Positions 24,416 to 37,048 are shown, counted from the first letter of the stretch. The stretch is 64,000 nucleotides of DNA from Lonicera japonica (GCA_021464415.1 CM038467.1:27521248-27585247), one strand, 5' to 3'. Notes: generated by a model not told the origin, from the letters alone. Translations and numbers: made by a program.

Positions 24416-24660
24416 GTATACAAAGTATATATATTAAATGAATCTCAGCTATCACCTCCTTATTGTTTATTTGAAATTTCAAATAAATTTTACAATTTAG
24501 CCAAATAAATAAATTTTGAATTCTATTAGAATTTCAAATGAAAACTACGTACCATCCAAACAATGGTATTGTAATTCAATGGTATTGCAATTCTTGAAAT
24601 TGTAATACTATAGAATTACAATTTTAATAGAATTTTAAAATTACATATCCAAACACACCC
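23422..24660. mobile_element. PIF/Harbinger-like non-autonomous element
   Basis: The ends are GGGTGTGTTTGG and its exact inverse CCAAACACACCC. The 3 bp TSD is TAA (23419-23421 and 24661-24663), typical of PIF/Harbinger. Inside the terminal region both arms carry sequence with GAATTCTATTA / TAATAGAATT in inverted orientation. The centre holds a 281 bp tandem duplication with C-rich tracts. It has no transposase. An open frame at 23764-23973 is proline/threonine-rich only because of the C-rich repeat. Confidence 0.85.
23640..24200. repeat. 281 bp tandem duplication with poly-C tracts
   Basis: ATCACCACTCATATCACCCC starts at 23641 and 23922. Shared downstream blocks are TAGCAGCAGCAATCAA, a poly-C tract (33 C at 23706-23738; 15 C at 23990-24004), AGCTCTTCATATCACCTTGT, GAAGAAGTAGCTACGCACTC and CACACACAAAGCAAGCCTTC. 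The main length difference is in the poly-C run. Confidence 0.9.
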
Positions 24661-24663
24661 TAA

Positions 24664-25305
24664 AAGAAATTGGATCATTGACCTGTGACCCCATGTGTAG
24701 TTGGTTTTTTAAGAATTTTAATGGGATAAAATTGTAAATATTTTCTCATTTTTTTATAATATAATATATATTTCAACACTTTTTAAAAGAAAATTAAGTG
24801 GAGTCCGTAGACTCCACTTCCGAATACCTAGCCGCACTCCTACCTGGTGTAATATATAGTCAAAATGACCTATTTTTAAAAATACTATAGAAGTAAAATA
24901 ACCATGTCACAAAAAATATGATGTCATTATGTTACAAAATAGTAGCATTAAATATTTTTTGCAGTAAAAATATCATCGTTGAAAATTAATATTTGATGAA
25001 GACTTTAGAGCAAAAAAAAAAATGCCGCTAAGACATTTGTGGCCAAAAAAAAATAAATAAATAAATTTCGCCCACATTTATTTTTCCCCTCCCAAAAGGT
25101 AAATTATGAGACTCTGTCTCTGAACTTCCCCTCTATGTTGTATTAATTTCACACATATTTATATTATATATTCATTTGGTGTGCTCTCACATTATTTGAC
25201 TTTTGTATTTGAGATACCAAATTAAACCCTATCTAGGTCTCCACTTGATTTTTTTCCATTATCTTTCCATTTAATCTTGTTTAATGAGGCCTAATTCAAA
25301 GATAA
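24664..25305. other. Intergenic, transposon-like flank
   Basis: AT-rich sequence. The phrases GGCGTAGCCAGAAATTTTTG (about 23344) and AATACCTAGCCGCACTCCTA (24824), on opposite sides of the PIF/Harbinger element, look like two ends of an older disrupted element. No gene is seen. Confidence 0.35.
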
Positions 25306-25562
25306 AATGGATGATTTTTTTTATGAAATTTGGTAGAGATAATCTCTTTGTTAAGTAGATCATCTCCACCAAATTTCATTAGAAGATTCAATCTAAAAGT
25401 AGACGAGATGATCGTCAAAAATTTTAATAGTCGAAAATGAACATATGTATCAAATTTTTATCATGCCAACTTCTTGTTTGAATTTCATGATAAGACTTTG
25501 TGGAAGTGATTTAATCATTATGTAGATAATTTTCACCAAATTTCATAAAAAAAATGATCCGT
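25306..25562. mobile_element. MITE-like inverted repeat, AAATTTGGTGGAGATGATCT family
   Basis: The left arm (TTTATGAAATTTGGTAGAGA, GTAGATCATCTCCACCAAAT) and right arm (GTAGATAATTTTCACCAAAT, TTCATAAAAAAAATGATCC) pair in opposite orientation. It is the same family as 12745-13008 and 28115-28355. Confidence 0.6.
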
Positions 25563-28110
25563 GTATCTCTTGAACTAGACACTATTAGACATAATTAGAC
25601 CGCAAAAATAGTGAAGAAGAGTAAAGTCTGGTCCCCACTTTTCCGCTGTCTCCTTCTTTAAATTATGGAATGATATCAGCCATTCAAGGTCTCAAACACT
25701 AATGTATTCCTATTTTTTCTAATAAAACATCTCTTTCTTCTTCAACTTTTGCCAATTTTATAACATATTTATTTCTAGTGCTATTATATTGTTACATGTA
25801 AGTTACTATACTACATCTATTTATGGTATACACATATATGTAAAATATTATTGGTTTCTAACAAAGTAAATAGTGCATTAAGATGTTGTATATTATACTT
25901 TAAATTTAACATCTTATTTTAAAAAAATGTAATATTTATTTTGGCAATAGCACTACGAAGGGAAATGCTAATGACAAAGCAATTCAGACTTATGTCAAAC
26001 CACATGATTAATTTCTTAATCTTTTTAATTTTTTTATTTATTTTAATTTAGACCAATAAATAAGTGTACGTTGCTGTTCTATAATTATGTCTTGATACTT
26101 ATTTTTGAAAATTTTCGTTTGTTTTAACTAAACTTCTTTTAGTAATTCTAATAATGTCTCTTAATTCAGATACCTCAGTTTTCATAAACTAACTACACAG
26201 GGCTTTATTCTTCGAGGTGATACTATATAATTACTTTGTCAGGAGCTCTTTTACTATAACTTGCAAGAACATTAGGGTATGGCTAAGCACTCCACATAAG
26301 TGTTCTAACACTCCAAAAAATATTTTCAACGCGTAAAAAGCGTCCAAAAAGATATAATAAAGTGTCACTAAAGATAATTATAGAGTACTAATGTGAAGCA
26401 CTAATAACAATACCTTAATATTATTCCATTCTATTACACACATATATATATGGTCTGATTTTCGTATGGACCATTCGTTTTTCGGACCAACCCTTTAATT
26501 AGCAACAAAAATTTCTTCCTTAAAATATTGATAGATGTTTTTTGTGATAAAAAATCGTCACTAAAAAACAGTTGCATAATATATATATATATATATATAA
26601 TACGAGATTATGGCCCTACAAAAATGTTAATGGGATCCACACTAAATAAAAAAGGCATGTCTCCACTTGGTCCCCCACAAAGTTCTCACAAAACTACACC
26701 TTGCCTCCACATTGTACTCGAGAATGCAAGCATAACCAAAGATTATAGATGTGTTTTGGGTTGGCATGCACTTAAACATCACTTCCCTTGCCGACAAACC
26801 AACCGCTTGATGACACGTGTCATGCAACACCCCCTACAATGTAGGAGTTTGGATTGAAGTTTCTGGAGTAACAAATCTGACTGGGAAATAGTGCGTTTTA
26901 ATTTACTTTAAGAAATTGAGTGTGTTCAGCCTATCTAATGTGAGTATGGTATTTAGTCACTATGGATATATTAAAATACTCCTAAATTTATTGCATATAA
27001 AAAAGTTTGGCTAAATTTAACCATATGTTACATTATAATTAGTTGGTGAATGTTATTTGTCGACCTTACTACGGGCGAGTGATAGTCACCCGTCCCTCAC
27101 CCCACCTTTCTTTAATTTGTTCTTTGTATTTTTTAGAGAAAGAAAGTAAAGACAGTAGGAGAGAGTATTGTTAAAATATCATTAGAGGTGGGTGACATTT
27201 ACTCGTCCTTGCCTTAGGTGGGTGAATGTCACCCTTTCCTTCCCATTTTAGCACTTACTCATATTGTAATTCATCTTGATAAAATAGTAATTTAGCTTAA
27301 ATCATATTGTACCCAAAGAAGATGGCCTACGGTTACACTGGTATGTTTACCTAGATTAAGAATGGGTTTGCACATTTCATCAATTAGAATTATGGGCTAT
27401 CTAGTGTATTTAATGGGTATGGGCTTTGCAATATATAGAGACTTAATAATGGTCATATTATGATTAATGGGATTATAATTGAGCTTGTATATAAAGACCC
27501 CCATAGTTATGCCCTCAAGTCAAATCAATATACGCTATAATCCTCTCTCCATCTTAGAAAAAGAATCCATTGAGCACTTTGAGATTTTGACATTAGAACG
27601 TCACAAATCTACTCAAGAAAAATGCTACTTAATTCTTTAAGGACATTAAATAAACGTTTGACTAAAAATGGAAAGTTTGAAGTAAGCTGCCTTAATTTTG
27701 GCTAACTTGTTTCAATAAGGTATAAACAAAAAAGGAACATAAGAGAGTACATTATGAAAATGTCTAACCTTAATTTTGGCTAACTTGCCTATGTATCTAA
27801 TTTTTTATTTCTCTTCCTGCACAATACAATTAATTTACAGTGATTTATACTCTAAGGATATATGATGAGTTGCAATACTCATATAGGATACATGATTTTT
27901 TAATAAACTCATATCTCATGGTGTGCAAAAAGAAAAAATGATCGAGTGACAAAAGACGAAAAATGCTCATATAGTAAATACTTCTAAAAGACAAGAAAAT
28001 GACAAAAGGACAAAATTTAGGAAGCTCCAATTGGAATAACACAAAAGAAAAAAAAAACACAATGAGAAATTTGTCTGTTACTTTTGCAAGAAAGATATAT
28101 TAATGTTCTA
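25563..28110. other. Intergenic, no gene seen
   Basis: Contains TA microsatellites (about 26579-26599), a less AT-rich block at 26600-26860 with a palindromic G-box, and GGTGGGTGAC/GTCACCC-rich sequence at 27070-27240 that looks like an eroded inverted repeat. An open frame at 26528-26857 is not recognised. Confidence 0.45.
26810..26823. promoter_or_regulatory. Palindromic G-box ATGACACGTGTCAT
   Basis: A perfect 14 bp palindrome centred on CACGTG, a strong bZIP/bHLH-type site in plants. No gene can be placed next to it, so a regulatory role is only possible, and it may be part of transposon sequence. Confidence 0.3.
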
Positions 28111-28114
28111 AACA

Positions 28115-28355
28115 TTCTAAAATTTTTTTATACAACTTGGTAAAAATGATCACCATAATTAGTAGATTATCTCCACAAAAAATTCAACCATGAATTAAGT
28201 TAACTGAAAAATTGATATATTTGCGCATTTTTAACCGTTCAAATTTTAGATATTTAGTTAACTTACTTTTCGGTTGAATTTTTTCGATGAAATTTGGCGG
28301 AAATTATCTACTAATCATTGAGATCAACTTTACCAAGTTTTATTAAAATATTCAC
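28115..28355. mobile_element. MITE-like inverted repeat, AAATTTGGTGGAGATGATCT family
   Basis: The left arm (ACTTGGTAAAAATGATCACC, TTAGTAGATTATCTCCAC, AAATTCAACC) is matched in inverse order by GGTTGAATTTTTTCGATGAA, GGCGGAAATTATCTACTAAT and GATCAACTTTACCAAGTTTT. A central inverted pair (AGTTAACTGAAAA / TTTAGTTAACTTAC) extends the hairpin. Confidence 0.65.
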
Positions 28356-29207
28356 TTGTTTATACCCACAAATGACTTAATCCGTAAACTTAGTATGTAA
28401 GAAAAATATTTCATATACATATATATATATATATATATTATTCAAACAAATTATATAATTTTCAGAGATTTCGTTCAACGGAGAACAAAATTTAGGCAAA
28501 GGATAAATAGAAATAACCCATAATACGTAGAGCTCTCATTAGGGGTAAATCTAGCTATGTGGGGCCGAAGGGGACGGGTGCCCCTCTTGATTTTTTGGAT
28601 TTATTTATCTATATATTATACTATATTAATTATACATGCAACGTGCGTGTTACTAGCATGTAAAATTTGAGGAGAAATGTTGAACAAAAATTTAAGATGA
28701 TTTGGTGGCATGGTCAAGTAAAAGTGGAAATTGTTTAATCGTTAGAGTTCGGCTCTTACTACAAACAAATTGTTTATGATTGAACGTGTCATATTTTCCA
28801 ATATTTTGAAAAAAGTAAAATAGATAAGCATTTCCAAGCCGCCCTCAACTAACCATGTCATTCACCACAAAACTCGTAACACACTTGATATGTGTAATAA
28901 CATAGATATATGGTAATTTTTGACATTGTAAATTTTGATTCACATCAAATTAATGTGATTGTTTTTGGTTAAGTGGTTTTGTGATAGATGTTTATGGTGA
29001 GGTATATTTTTCAAATTTCATTTCAAGTTATATTTATTTTTATTAAATAAATAAATAACAATAATTTTAAGTGCACAATAATATAACCGCCAACTCTTCC
29101 TGCATGCCTTTAATCTATATTATACTAGACATCGAAGTAAAAGCTAGCGTGTGCACGTTTATTTACTTTTGACGCGCATTATCTATTATAAAATGAAAAA
29201 TTAAAAT

Positions 29208-29300
29208 AAAGGTTGTAGTTAGCTTAATGGATAAGACCTGTCTCATTAACCAAAATGTTTAGGGTTTAAGCCTCAAGACTTACATTTTTAAATAAAAATA
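29208..29300 (+). mobile_element. SINE-like tRNA-derived relic
   Basis: TTAGCTTAATGGATAAGAC (A-box-like) is followed about 35 bases later by GGGTTTAAGCCTC (B-box-like), then an A-rich tail (TTTTTAAATAAAAATAAT). The layout fits the head of a small, diverged SINE. Confidence 0.45.
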
Positions 29301-29824
29301 ATCATAGCAGAGACAAAATTGAAAAACTATAAATTTGGTGTCATAACTACCCTTAATTATAGAAAAGTATCTTATCTTTCTATATTAGTATAAATTAACC
29401 GAAAGTCCTCGTATTCAATTTGACACAAATATTTGGTAATTTTTCGATTTTGCCCCTACATTTAGTTTTTAAAACAAAAACTATATAAAGGAACTCACAA
29501 ACTTTAGGTTATAAAGAAACAACCCTACCGTTGAACTTTTTCGTTAGTCATTATATATTTTTATTTTAATTTATACATTTATTTATATAAATAGAGAATG
29601 TATATACGCATCACATATGCTAGATATCTAATATAATATAAAGTAGCGCCTAAAGACAGGTATGGATTGAGAATTTTATTGAATATGGTCGCATATTTGG
29701 TTGTCAATTTATCCAAGTGAGACTAAAATTCAAAACTTTTTCAGAAAGAAATTTAAAAAAGAAAGAACTTTTGTTGGCAAACCTGCTCATCCATAGCTGG
29801 TGAATAACTAATTATTTTCTCCTA

Positions 29825-29827
<3 letters not shown>

Positions 29828-29865
<38 letters not shown>
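29828..29865. repeat. (TC)n microsatellite, about 19 units
   Basis: An uninterrupted TC dinucleotide tract in intergenic DNA just left of the PIF/Harbinger MITE. Confidence 0.95.
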
Positions 29866-29866
<1 letters not shown>

Positions 29867-29954
29867 AATGAAAGTTCCGCACGCACGTCATTAAATAGGA
29901 TTGAAGCGACTGGCTATTGAAGAAAAGGAAATTTTGAAAAGATGAAAACATTAA

Positions 29955-30268
29955 GGGCCCGTTTGGTAACGTTTTCGGAGAATATTTTTTGAGAATATTT
30001 TCAAAAAATGAAAATGAGAAAATGAATTTTTCGAGAACGAAAATAGTGAAAACATTTTTCGAGAACGAAAACAGTGAAAATGAAGATTGCAAGAGTGAAA
30101 ATGGTGAAAACATTATTTTGGCGTTTTTGCGTTTTATGCTTTAAACTTGAATTCATTTTCCGAAAACGTTTTTCGTGTTTTTGTCAATATCCCACCGAAC
30201 GCATTTTTTATTCGTTTTTGAACTCCAAAAACAAAAACAGGTCTCTAAAAACGCTACCGAACGGACCC
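29955..30268. mobile_element. Tourist-like (PIF/Harbinger) MITE
   Basis: The left end is GGGCCCGTTTGGTAACGTTT. The right end is the inverse of GGGTCCGTTCGGTAGCGTTT. The TAA TSD is at 29952-29954 and 30269-30271. At 314 bp, with internal inverted repeats of the GAAAACG / CGTTTTC type and no coding capacity, it is a classic Tourist MITE. Confidence 0.85.
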
Positions 30269-30276
30269 TAAGGTAC

Positions 30277-30480
30277 CATTTGATAATATATTTAACACAC
30301 AAAATGATAATAAAAAAAATATAAAAATTAAAAAATAAGTTGAGTGATGCGGTGAAATGTTTTCTTATTTTTGACTTTTTCTAGGAAAAAAAAATTATTT
30401 CAATAGTTGGAAGAATAAATTTACAAAAAAAAAGACACGCACTAGATAGGAAGATATCTAATTAAAAAAATTAGTGAGGG
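30277..30480. mobile_element. MITE relic, TTTGATAAC-end family
   Basis: CATTTGATAATATATTTAAC leads into AAAAATAAGTTGAGTGATGC, GGTGAAATGTTTTCTTATTT and TTTTTCTAGG, matching the copy at 13501. Only the left half is well preserved. Confidence 0.45.
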
Positions 30481-31406
30481 GACGTAAAAATTATTGTTAA
30501 CTCTTGGGCCAGCCCAACACTTTGAGACCCACAAACCAAATCCGATATAGCAGTGTTGCAGTCAAATGGTCAACGAGAAATCATTTGGGTGCAAAAGTCG
30601 GCTTACCGCCAAGAAGGACGGGAACTTGGCACACCCCAATGTCGGCCACATCACATGATCACCACGCTCAGCAAAATTGAGAATGTGCAAAAGGATGTGA
30701 CGGAGCCTTAATCATTATAAGGAATATGTGTATAGCCACTAACTTGTGACAAGAATCACCTCTCCACGCCGCTTCTCTCCGGCTTGTACAAAACGCAGCC
30801 ACCAAATCCTGACATCTGTGTGATGTAAAAGTGACTGGTACGGTCTTTAATGTAAATTATTTCACAATTAATGCGGGAGGGCCCACGTCTCACTCTAGTT
30901 GTCTTTTAGCCATGTACCCTAACAGAGCATTGTAACCCTAATTCTATGCATATATAAATAGAAAAGGATAGCTCCGAAATAAGGGATGGATTTTCATAAC
31001 CAAGGAGTTTAGAGAAGGTAAGAGATATAAAAAGCTGGTAGCTTATCTTCTTGTTATGAACTCTATTGTTAAAACAATAAAAGCATACACACACACAAAA
31101 GGAAGATGTACTACCAGTAGAATTAAAATTCATTGGAGGAACATACCTACAAACAAAAACATTGTTGTCTTGCTTCTCATACTACTAACGGTACACTTAT
31201 ACTCACGAAGAATATCATCTATGTGGGATCGGCCAAATTTCCAGCCACTTGCAATTAGTATGAGATGGAGAGTATTTTACAATGTTCTCATTGTTCAAGT
31301 CATCCACAAATCAATTGTTTTTGCGATTATTTTCCAACTAGTTATTAAACGGAGCCAAAGTCTAAGGTTTTTTTTTCATATTTTTTTATAGTAGTGTGAT
31401 ACACTA
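30481..31406. other. Less AT-rich region with TATA-like signals, possibly LTR-derived
   Basis: A block starting near TGTTAACTCTTGGGCC (30497) with CATATATAAATAG at about 30948 has the look of a retroelement LTR promoter, but no TSD, primer site or partner LTR was found. Open frames at 30906-31133 (minus) and 31056-31391 (plus) are not recognised. Confidence 0.3.
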
Positions 31407-31960
31407 TAAAGTTATAATCTCCATTTAGTTATATATATATATATAAAGTCAGTCCGAACTTGGGCTAGTTATATATTGGAATAACCTTCATATTGTAATA
31501 AGTTATACATTTTTGTCCCGTCATCTTAAGAAAATTTGCCTCCATATAGTAATATTTTTCAATAATATAAAACGTATGTAATGTCATCCGGTAGCGTGGT
31601 TGCTTTGCTAGAGGAAGAATGAAAGATATTTACTTGAATTAGTTGACTATTATATTCGTTTATTGTATGTGTTCATAGAATTTAAGGTTATAATCTCCAT
31701 TAGTTATATATATATATATATAAAGTCAGTCCGAACTTGGGCTAGTTATATATATGAATAACCTTCATATTGTAATAAGTTATACATTTTTGTCCCGTCA
31801 TCTTAAGAAAATTTGCCTCCATATAGTAATATTTTTCAATAACATAAAACGTATGTAATGTCATCTAGTAGCATGGTTGCTTTGCTAGAAGAAGAATGCA
31901 AGATATTTACTTGAATTGGTTGACTATTATATTCGTTCATTGTATGTGTTCATAGAATTT
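31407..31960. repeat. 276 bp tandem duplication
   Basis: GTTATAATCTCCAT starts at 31411 and 31687. The copies share a TA microsatellite, AAAGTCAGTCCGAACTTGGG, ACATTTTTGTCCCGTCATCT, AAACGTATGTAATGTCATC and TTCATAGAATTTAA, with few substitutions. A recent local duplication, non-coding. Confidence 0.9.
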
Positions 31961-33354
31961 AATTAAATATTAAAACATCAAATACAACAACAAAATTAGT
32001 AGATTTGTATACGAATCCTCGGGCAATTCTATTCTAAATGTTTATATCTTGCAAATAAGCACACTAAGTGTATTTTTCTAATTATCCTTACAATTTTATT
32101 AAATCTAAATAAGTAAAAAAAATATCAATTAAAATTCTATTTAAGTTATAACTTCCCCATAGTAATAAAATTGGTTTAATTCTAATATTATTACTATAGG
32201 AAGGTTTTTACTATAGTCGATTTTGTTTGTGGCGGCAGAGTGAGAAAAAACTATTAATTAAAGTATTTTTTGGATAATAAAGAACACTCACTTTGTGATA
32301 AATTAACATCAAGTAGAAAAATTAAAAATACAATATAATGACTGAGTGGCTGGGCAATATTTAATCTAAACTGAAAATTAATCAGAAGTGACCGAGTAGT
32401 TAGATAGTAATTAATCGCAAATTTATTTTTTATATAAAGCGATGATTATATTACATAACTTTTTTCATATAAAATATAATTTTTTATATATAAGTTTAAA
32501 TTCATAAGTATCATAATACGTGTGGATTTAACAAGGAGTTCGACAATTCTATTTATGTGAGTTGAACTTAAGACCTCATTATTACAATAATGGACTACAT
32601 AACTATTCACAATTGAGTCACTATTTTGTGTTTTAAAATTGAGTCTTTTTAAAATTACTTTCATTATATTAGATTATTGTGTGCAAAAAAAGCAGTCACG
32701 CATACTGCTTTCTCTATTGATTTTCTAAAAAAATACTAAGTTAATCATAATAGATAGCTTCGAATTAAATTGTTTTCAGTTTTGATATCTTAATTTAAAA
32801 TTATGTTAGAAAAATAATAATAAAATTATTAATTAAAAACATTTCGAAAAAGAAGAGTTATATCTTAATGAAAAATACAAGAGTATATAATCAATATATA
32901 ATACAATTAAGCGTTTTAAATTCAGACTTTATTTCAATAACTAAGAATGTGATAATACGTATTGGGCGCTACGATTTAATCTCTATTTTATAAGAATTAC
33001 TTGTATCCGTCATTGCTTGTATAAAAAAAAATACAATTAGAGGTTTTTTATATTGCAAATGAGGTATCAATCACCAACTTTGTGTGGAAGGGAGGGACAA
33101 AACCACCAACCAACCACAATCTATATTTTTTTATTATATTGGAGGACTATAATTAATAAAAATATACAATGGAGTCCAATCAAAATTATATATTATTTCA
33201 GCACCACCACACTAGTTTGATAAAATTAAAATAAAGATTAAACAGTATCCCCATGTGTTTCAACTGCCGACGACACTCCTTTCCGACGTAACATCCCCAC
33301 GTGGCGCCAAATATTTTTTTTCCGAAACTAATAGTTTATTGACAAAATTATTTA
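31961..33354. other. Intergenic, nothing recognised
   Basis: Strongly AT-rich DNA. Poorly preserved repeats such as TGACTGAGTGGCTGGGCAAT (32338) and TGACCGAGTAGTTAGATAGT (32388) occur. No gene is seen. Confidence 0.5.
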
Positions 33355-33835
33355 TTTAGACTCTGTTCAATAGTAAGATATAAAATAATTATAATTTATA
33401 TAAAAAATTAAAAAATAAGTTAATGAGCGCATGTGGTGAGATGTTTTCTATTTTATTCATATTTTTATGAATATATGTAATTCATCTTTTTTTATTTTTG
33501 TAGAAATTTTTTCTTTGAAAAAAACCAAGAAGTAAGAGTACGTTTGATAACAAGATAAAAAAATGGTAACAAAACCAATTTATTTTTGTGAAAAGATGAA
33601 AAATAAGTTGATGAATGTGATAAGATATCTTATTATTTTTTGGTTTTTCCATGGGAAAATTCTTGAGTCCAGCAGTGAAGAAAAAAAAATCCCAAAAAAA
33701 TTAAGGAGGATGGATGACATTTACTCATAAAAAGATAAAAAAAGTCTCCCCGCATTTATCAACTTATTTTCCAACTTTCATACAAATAAAATATTTTTAC
33801 CGTCATTTTTTTTTGTTATCAAACTGAACTTAAGA
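33355..33835. mobile_element. Two adjacent copies of the TTTGATAAC-end MITE family
   Basis: A first relic (33355-33530) has AAAAATAAGTTAATGAGCGC and GTGGTGAGATGTTTTCT. A second, fuller copy (about 33535-33835) runs from ACGTTTGATAACAAGATAAA through GAAAAATAAGTTGATGAATG to AACTTATTTTCCAACTTTCA and GTTATCAAACTGAAC. The second copy shows both inverted ends. Confidence 0.6.
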
Positions 33836-35925
33836 GTTAATCTCATCACATTCTTAAAAAAAATATGATAAAAGCAAGTCGGCTCAGTTTTGTCATAACT
33901 AGTGTGTATGTGAATTTCACATAATATTAGATGTGGAAGGAGACGTAATGGTTGTGTATGCATTTTTTTTAAACATACGCATTATCTATTATGCCATCTA
34001 CTTTTTTGAAAATATTTGATCCTTAAATTATGTATAATCAAATCCCACTAGTATTGCATGTGCACCAAATATAGTATCTTATTTACTTTTATGTTAGTCT
34101 CTTTTAATTAGTATTTAATCATTGCTCTTTGGCTCCTCCGTATACAATGTACACAAACTTAGGTCAACTCTATTGCCAAAACAATTAAAGATTCGCCAAA
34201 GTAAAATAATGTTAAAATTGTACATTGTTTTAGCAATAACACCACTCTAAATTTATATGTTCAAGACAACTTGTTTATAATAATTGAGTCGATCTGTACT
34301 AGACAACTATAATTCTAATACATCAACTTGGTTTATTCCTCTGAGTATTTAGGAATACTAAATACTTGAAGTGAGTCTAACCCACATATTCCTAATACGG
34401 TCTAATTTATTCGTTTTATTTAGGCCCAATCATTTTAAGTCCCTCCAATAACTAATTTAAAAAATTTATCTATAATGTCAATGATTTTATAATCCGTTTA
34501 CTTGTTTTCGTAAGATTATTGTTGCAATACAAAAGTGAGTGGGTTTTTGGTAGATGGAAACAAAATTTTGACTGTGCTTAGTAAAAGGTGCATATATGGA
34601 TAATGTTTAAGAAGTGGGGTTTCAATATAAATAATATTCCTCATCTATCAGTGCGTCAAGTAACCACATGTAATGTCTTATTTCTTCAAATGTTTTAAAG
34701 TCAAATTAAGGAGGACTATATTAATTTGAGATGGCCGGAGTATAAAATTTAAATATTATTTAAAGTTTTACATATATATTTTGTAAGATTGTGAATAAAA
34801 TTATGTCAATTTTTTTTATTAAATTTATTAACGACTTTGTATCCCAGTGACTTACTTTTTGTTATGTCTATTTATTTTTATAATAAAAAATCTTGCATTC
34901 AATCTTTAATTCCTATGGTGCATGTCAAGGCAGAGTCATTTAATTTCTACGTTACCCAACCCCCTCTCAAAAAAAATAATATATATATATATATATATAA
35001 ATCCTTTATTGAAAGGGAAAAAAAAGTACTAACCAAAATCTATAACATTTAATTTGATGTTTAATTTAACAGGTACATCCAAGAAGCAAGTACCTAGCAT
35101 TTAATATGAAGTTAATTGAATGTAATAATCGTTGAAAAGATCTGATATGAAATGGAACACATTTAAATTTTGGTTGAAAATGATAGTGAGTGATGGGAAT
35201 AATATTTAGTTTTTGTCAAGTTATTGACTTATTGTATATGTGACAGCTTTCCAATAAGAAAAGATTTTGATTCATGAATGAATCACCTCACATTATATTT
35301 GCAATATCATGTGTTTTTGCTAATGGAGCTATTGTAGCAAACAATAAAATGTAAGAAATTAATGAAGGAAACTGTTCTTGAAATTATAAATCCTACATTG
35401 AAAAAATAGGTTCTCTTAAAAATAATATATAAGAATGAAGAGCTACTCTACCTATTGTTAATTGGTTTTGGGTTGGATACTCCGAACTCAAATAACTATA
35501 TAAGTACGCGCGTGTTCATCAAAATCAACTGACTTGAATAATTGAATTGATCGAATTTGTCAATTTCGAATTAAAAGTTAAAAAAAATAAAAATTAAAGG
35601 TTTTAAATACATAATCTCACTTTCTTTTTAACTAAGACTTAATCAATATATCATTGTAGCAACGTCAAAAAGAGATTTTTAATTCAAAAATAGGAGTAAG
35701 ATTAGATCTAGTGGCTAGAAATCCGGAATAAGTTTCATTCTTTTTTAAGCACTTAAAATGGAATAATTTTATATAAATTCTTAGTTACTTTTTGTTTTCT
35801 ACATATCTAGGGAGGGGCAATACAGATCCGATACAACCAAACAATGTAAACCCTACATGTAATTAAAGATGGGATGAATCACAAAAGTGTACGGCTATTA
35901 CAGTAGTTTTTTTTTTTTTTTTTTT
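33836..35925. other. Intergenic, nothing recognised
   Basis: AT-rich DNA with a TA microsatellite (34979-34999) and a poly-T run (about 35908-35924). No coding exon or clear element boundary was found. Confidence 0.5.
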
Positions 35926-36040
35926 GACTAACAAAAGTTGATTGCGTTGGTAAACATTCAAAAATAAGGGTTGGTTTAAATCCCAGTTCGCCGACTATCC
36001 ATCTTTATTGATGGGCAATCTGTAAAAATTAATAATAAAC
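35926..36040 (+). mobile_element. SINE-like tRNA-derived relic
   Basis: TTGATTGCGTTGGTAAACA (A-box-like) is followed by GGTTTAAATCCCAGTTCG (B-box-like) with tRNA-like spacing. It is weakly supported, because no tail or TSD was found. Confidence 0.35.
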
Positions 36041-37048
36041 TCAAATAAAAATACTACTAATTTTAAATTCAGTGATATTAATTGGTTTGATTGAGAAAAA
36101 ATAACAAAAAATATATAAATGAAAAGGCAGGTAGCTCATTAGTCAAGATTATTTTTCAACATTTATAAATAAATAAGAGAAAAATAAGATTACCACCTGA
36201 ATTTTGTTAGTGTGTCATGACCGAATTCAATGCCATCTAATTTATAATCTATCTATGGAAGAATTTGCTTCATTTATTACCTTATGTTCCAGCTTTATGC
36301 CATGTGTCCCGTATTTATGATAATCTATCAGTTTCTATGCAATTATTCAATAGAAAAAAAATTAGGATCTAGCTCTTGTTCGATCTCGGACATGTTTAAG
36401 ATGCGATCCCTATTATTTTTTTAAAATTTGTGATCTTTTTTTTTTGGTATCTGTCTCTAGCGAGAATGACATGTAACACTATTGAACTGAGTTTTTCTCG
36501 ATCACAAGTATATTATATGTAACTAAGAAATGACAGATACTTAAATATTGTTGCCAGAGATAAATACCGTACTTGAAAAACAGCAAATTTTTAAAAAAAT
36601 AAAGAAGTTAGTGAAATACATGCATCTTAAAATAATTTGCTGACAAGGACCAAATCCTAAAAGCCATGTATATGATAGCAATCAATTTGATTCTTTTGAC
36701 GAGTCAAAAGCCTATCCTCTTTTCAATTCCCACAACTCTTTTTGAAAGCATCATCTAAAATATTCCATCACCGTGAAAACATCTCTAGAGTTTTTGTGCA
36801 GCCATTTATTTTTATTTTTTCGTAGAGAATTTTCTTTACAGTTCTTTGGTGATCAAATGAGTATGTCCCTTTCATTTTGTCTTTTTTCTTAGTTGCTTTA
36901 TATATCCATGTTTTGGAATTTAATTATATGGCAATATATCCACATTGTTTGTTAATCTTATGCGCGCAACTACATTTTTAGTTCTATAAAAAAATTGATT
37001 ATGCAGATTCACAATATCTAAATTTCTATAAAATTAAGGGGAAAATAA
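36041..37048. other. Intergenic, nothing firmly recognised
   Basis: A weak inverted pair (TTTAAGATGCGATCC near 36389 and ATACATGCATCTTAAAAT near 36616) encloses GGTATCTGTCTCTAGCGAG and CCAGAGATAAATACCG in inverted order, which may be an eroded MITE. No gene is seen. Confidence 0.35.

Larger units (their letters stand above)
28356..29950. other. Intergenic with microsatellites and one SINE-like relic
   Basis: No gene is seen. Features are a TA microsatellite (about 28418-28438), a SINE-like block (29208-29300) and a long (TC)n tract (about 29828-29865). The phrases near 28560-28600 (GGGGCCGAAGGGGACGGGTG) look like transposon remnant. Confidence 0.45.
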
